A stretch of DNA of 64,000 nt from CAZICM01 sp964537685 (lineage in GTDB: Bacteria; Myxococcota_A; Polyangia; Polyangiales; Polyangiaceae). The position numbers and the translations under genes were made by a program. The stretch spans positions 74,731 to 138,730 of the forward strand of contig CAZICM010000024.1 of assembly GCA_964537685.1 (NCBI GenBank). The letters are read 5' to 3'. This document shows positions 63,281 to 64,000 of the stretch, piece by piece; the stretch's first letter is position 1, and every line of letters starts with the position of its first letter. The notes under the pieces were generated by a model that saw only the letters and a list, made by a program, of their open reading frames with translations, was not told the DNA's origin and made no database searches.

Positions 63281-63875
63281 ATGCGCCGTTTACGAGCCAC
63301 CGATGGAACCCCCGCACACCTGAAAGCCGCTCAATATCACTTGGCCATGTGTCAAGACGGCCCACCCTTAATGGTGACGCTTGCCGCAGAAATGTCGCCC
63401 TTGCTCGGCGCGCTGTTGTCCAAGAGCCGCGCGGTGCAAGATGCGGAACTCGCTGCTGTCAGCACCCAAGCAGCCATCACCAAAGCCGAAGGTCGTATTG
63501 AACATACCATCCGGGATTTGGATGCGGCGGCAGCGTCCATCGACAGGGCAGATCCAACGCTCAATATACAGCGGGCGATATTTCCGTAAAAACCATGCAC
63601 AGATTGCGCCCTTACTTGCGAGGCTGGACACCGAAGCGCTTGTCTTGAAGAACGCGCTTATGGCTGATGCCGCCCAAGAAGCGCTCATTGAAACGCTTTT
63701 TGCGGAGGAACAAGCGGCGCGCGCGGCCATCCGGGAACAGATTGAAAGCGCATATGGCAGGCTGAGAGCGCATTTCAAAACAAGGCCGGCATTGGCGGAA
63801 CGATATTTTTATAACGAAGGCAGCGGAAAAAGGGCGCTGAAGAAAGATACGCCGCCGGGAGGAGGAGAGAAGTAG
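63281..63875 (+). pseudogene. Coiled-coil-like protein gene interrupted by a frameshift
   Basis: Two parts in different frames join into one helical protein of about 197 residues. The first runs from ATG 63281 (preceded by AAAGGAG) to a stop at 63589 and ends in LNIQRAIFP. The second frame, open through 63875, continues naturally from about 63570 with YFRKNHAQIAPLLARLD and a Glu/Ala-rich helix to GGGEK. A one-base insertion near 63570-63590, sequencing error or a programmed +1 shift would explain it. No family is recognised. From 63876 to the window end I see nothing supported. Confidence 0.5.
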
Positions 63876-64000
63876 CGTTTGTCAAGATCGAAATCCCACC
63901 CTTCGCCCCCTGAGCCTCCCCCTTCGCAATCGCCGCCGCCCCGCTCGCTCCTTTCCCTCCGGCCAGCGCGGCCGCGCCCTCTCCAAGCGTAATCACCGTT

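Noticed and set aside
63775..63996. Minus-strand frame at the right edge
   Set aside because: Overlaps the end of the plus-strand helical gene; Gly/Ala-rich and without motif.

Overview
The window looks like a GC-rich chromosome segment of a myxobacterium-like organism (Myxococcota, probably Polyangia-like). The evidence is indirect: two giant Cys/Asp/Asn-repeat surface proteins with a MopE-type putative metal-binding motif, MYXO-CTERM-like sorting tails, a Myxococcus-type cysteine-rich repeat lipoprotein, a bactofilin, a eukaryotic-like Ser/Thr kinase with a C-terminal anchor, and many ATGA/TAATG-coupled genes. The sequence is a draft: a 100-N assembly gap at 201-300 sits inside a tandemly duplicated gene. 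I see no rRNA, tRNA, IS element or CRISPR array.

Layout. 0-4 kb: duplicated Rpn-family (PD-(D/E)XK) nuclease genes with 24-bp internal repeats, a DUF4870-like membrane protein, a repeat-bearing gap, a possible arrestin-like protein and a small membrane protein. 4.07-13.48 kb (minus): the most striking locus, two translationally coupled genes. The 2494-residue protein joins a nitrilase-like domain lacking the expected Cys, a NACHT ATPase, pentapeptide repeats, about 14 WD40 blades and a C-terminal AAA-type ATPase. Its 643-residue partner joins an AAA-type ATPase to an intact calcineurin-like phosphoesterase. I read this as a STAND-type conflict or signalling system with the phosphoesterase as likely effector; function is inferred. 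13.7-17.6 kb: an orphan GspC-like protein, a large lipoprotein and a histidine kinase. 17.7-24.3 kb (minus): CcmC/CcmD-like genes with a 47-residue membrane protein, an acyl-CoA dehydrogenase, then a coupled trio made of a glycosyltransferase/CapK-type ligase fusion and two sugar-nucleotide-type SDR proteins.

24.6-36.1 kb: two coupled giant repeat proteins, one with a vWA domain and MYXO-CTERM-like tail, the other a lipoprotein ending in an FGE-sulfatase-like fold. 36.2-45 kb: a Ser/Thr kinase, a TolC-like channel, a coupled pair of response regulators (one with a degenerate GGDEF, one NtrC-like without GAFTGA), and an LptD-like protein coupled to a proline-rich AMIN-like protein. 45-53.4 kb: a DUF99 protein, a bactofilin and an AddB/AddA pair. 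53.3-56 kb (minus): a protein resembling the major vault protein/SPFH fold with two tandem zinc-ribbon paralogues. 56-64 kb: a C-type-lectin-like lipoprotein, an 83-bp tandem repeat, a small protein plus nucleotidyltransferase pair, a pentaheme cytochrome with a sorting tail, a STAS/V4R-like pair, a Tat-exported cytokinin-dehydrogenase-like flavoprotein, a 42-bp minisatellite and a frameshifted gene.

The genes fall into recurring themes: surface and envelope assembly (MopE-like giants, LptD-like, TolC-like, glycan/lipid cluster), signal transduction, DNA-end processing, and candidate conflict systems. Family names come from motifs read by eye; no database search was possible.
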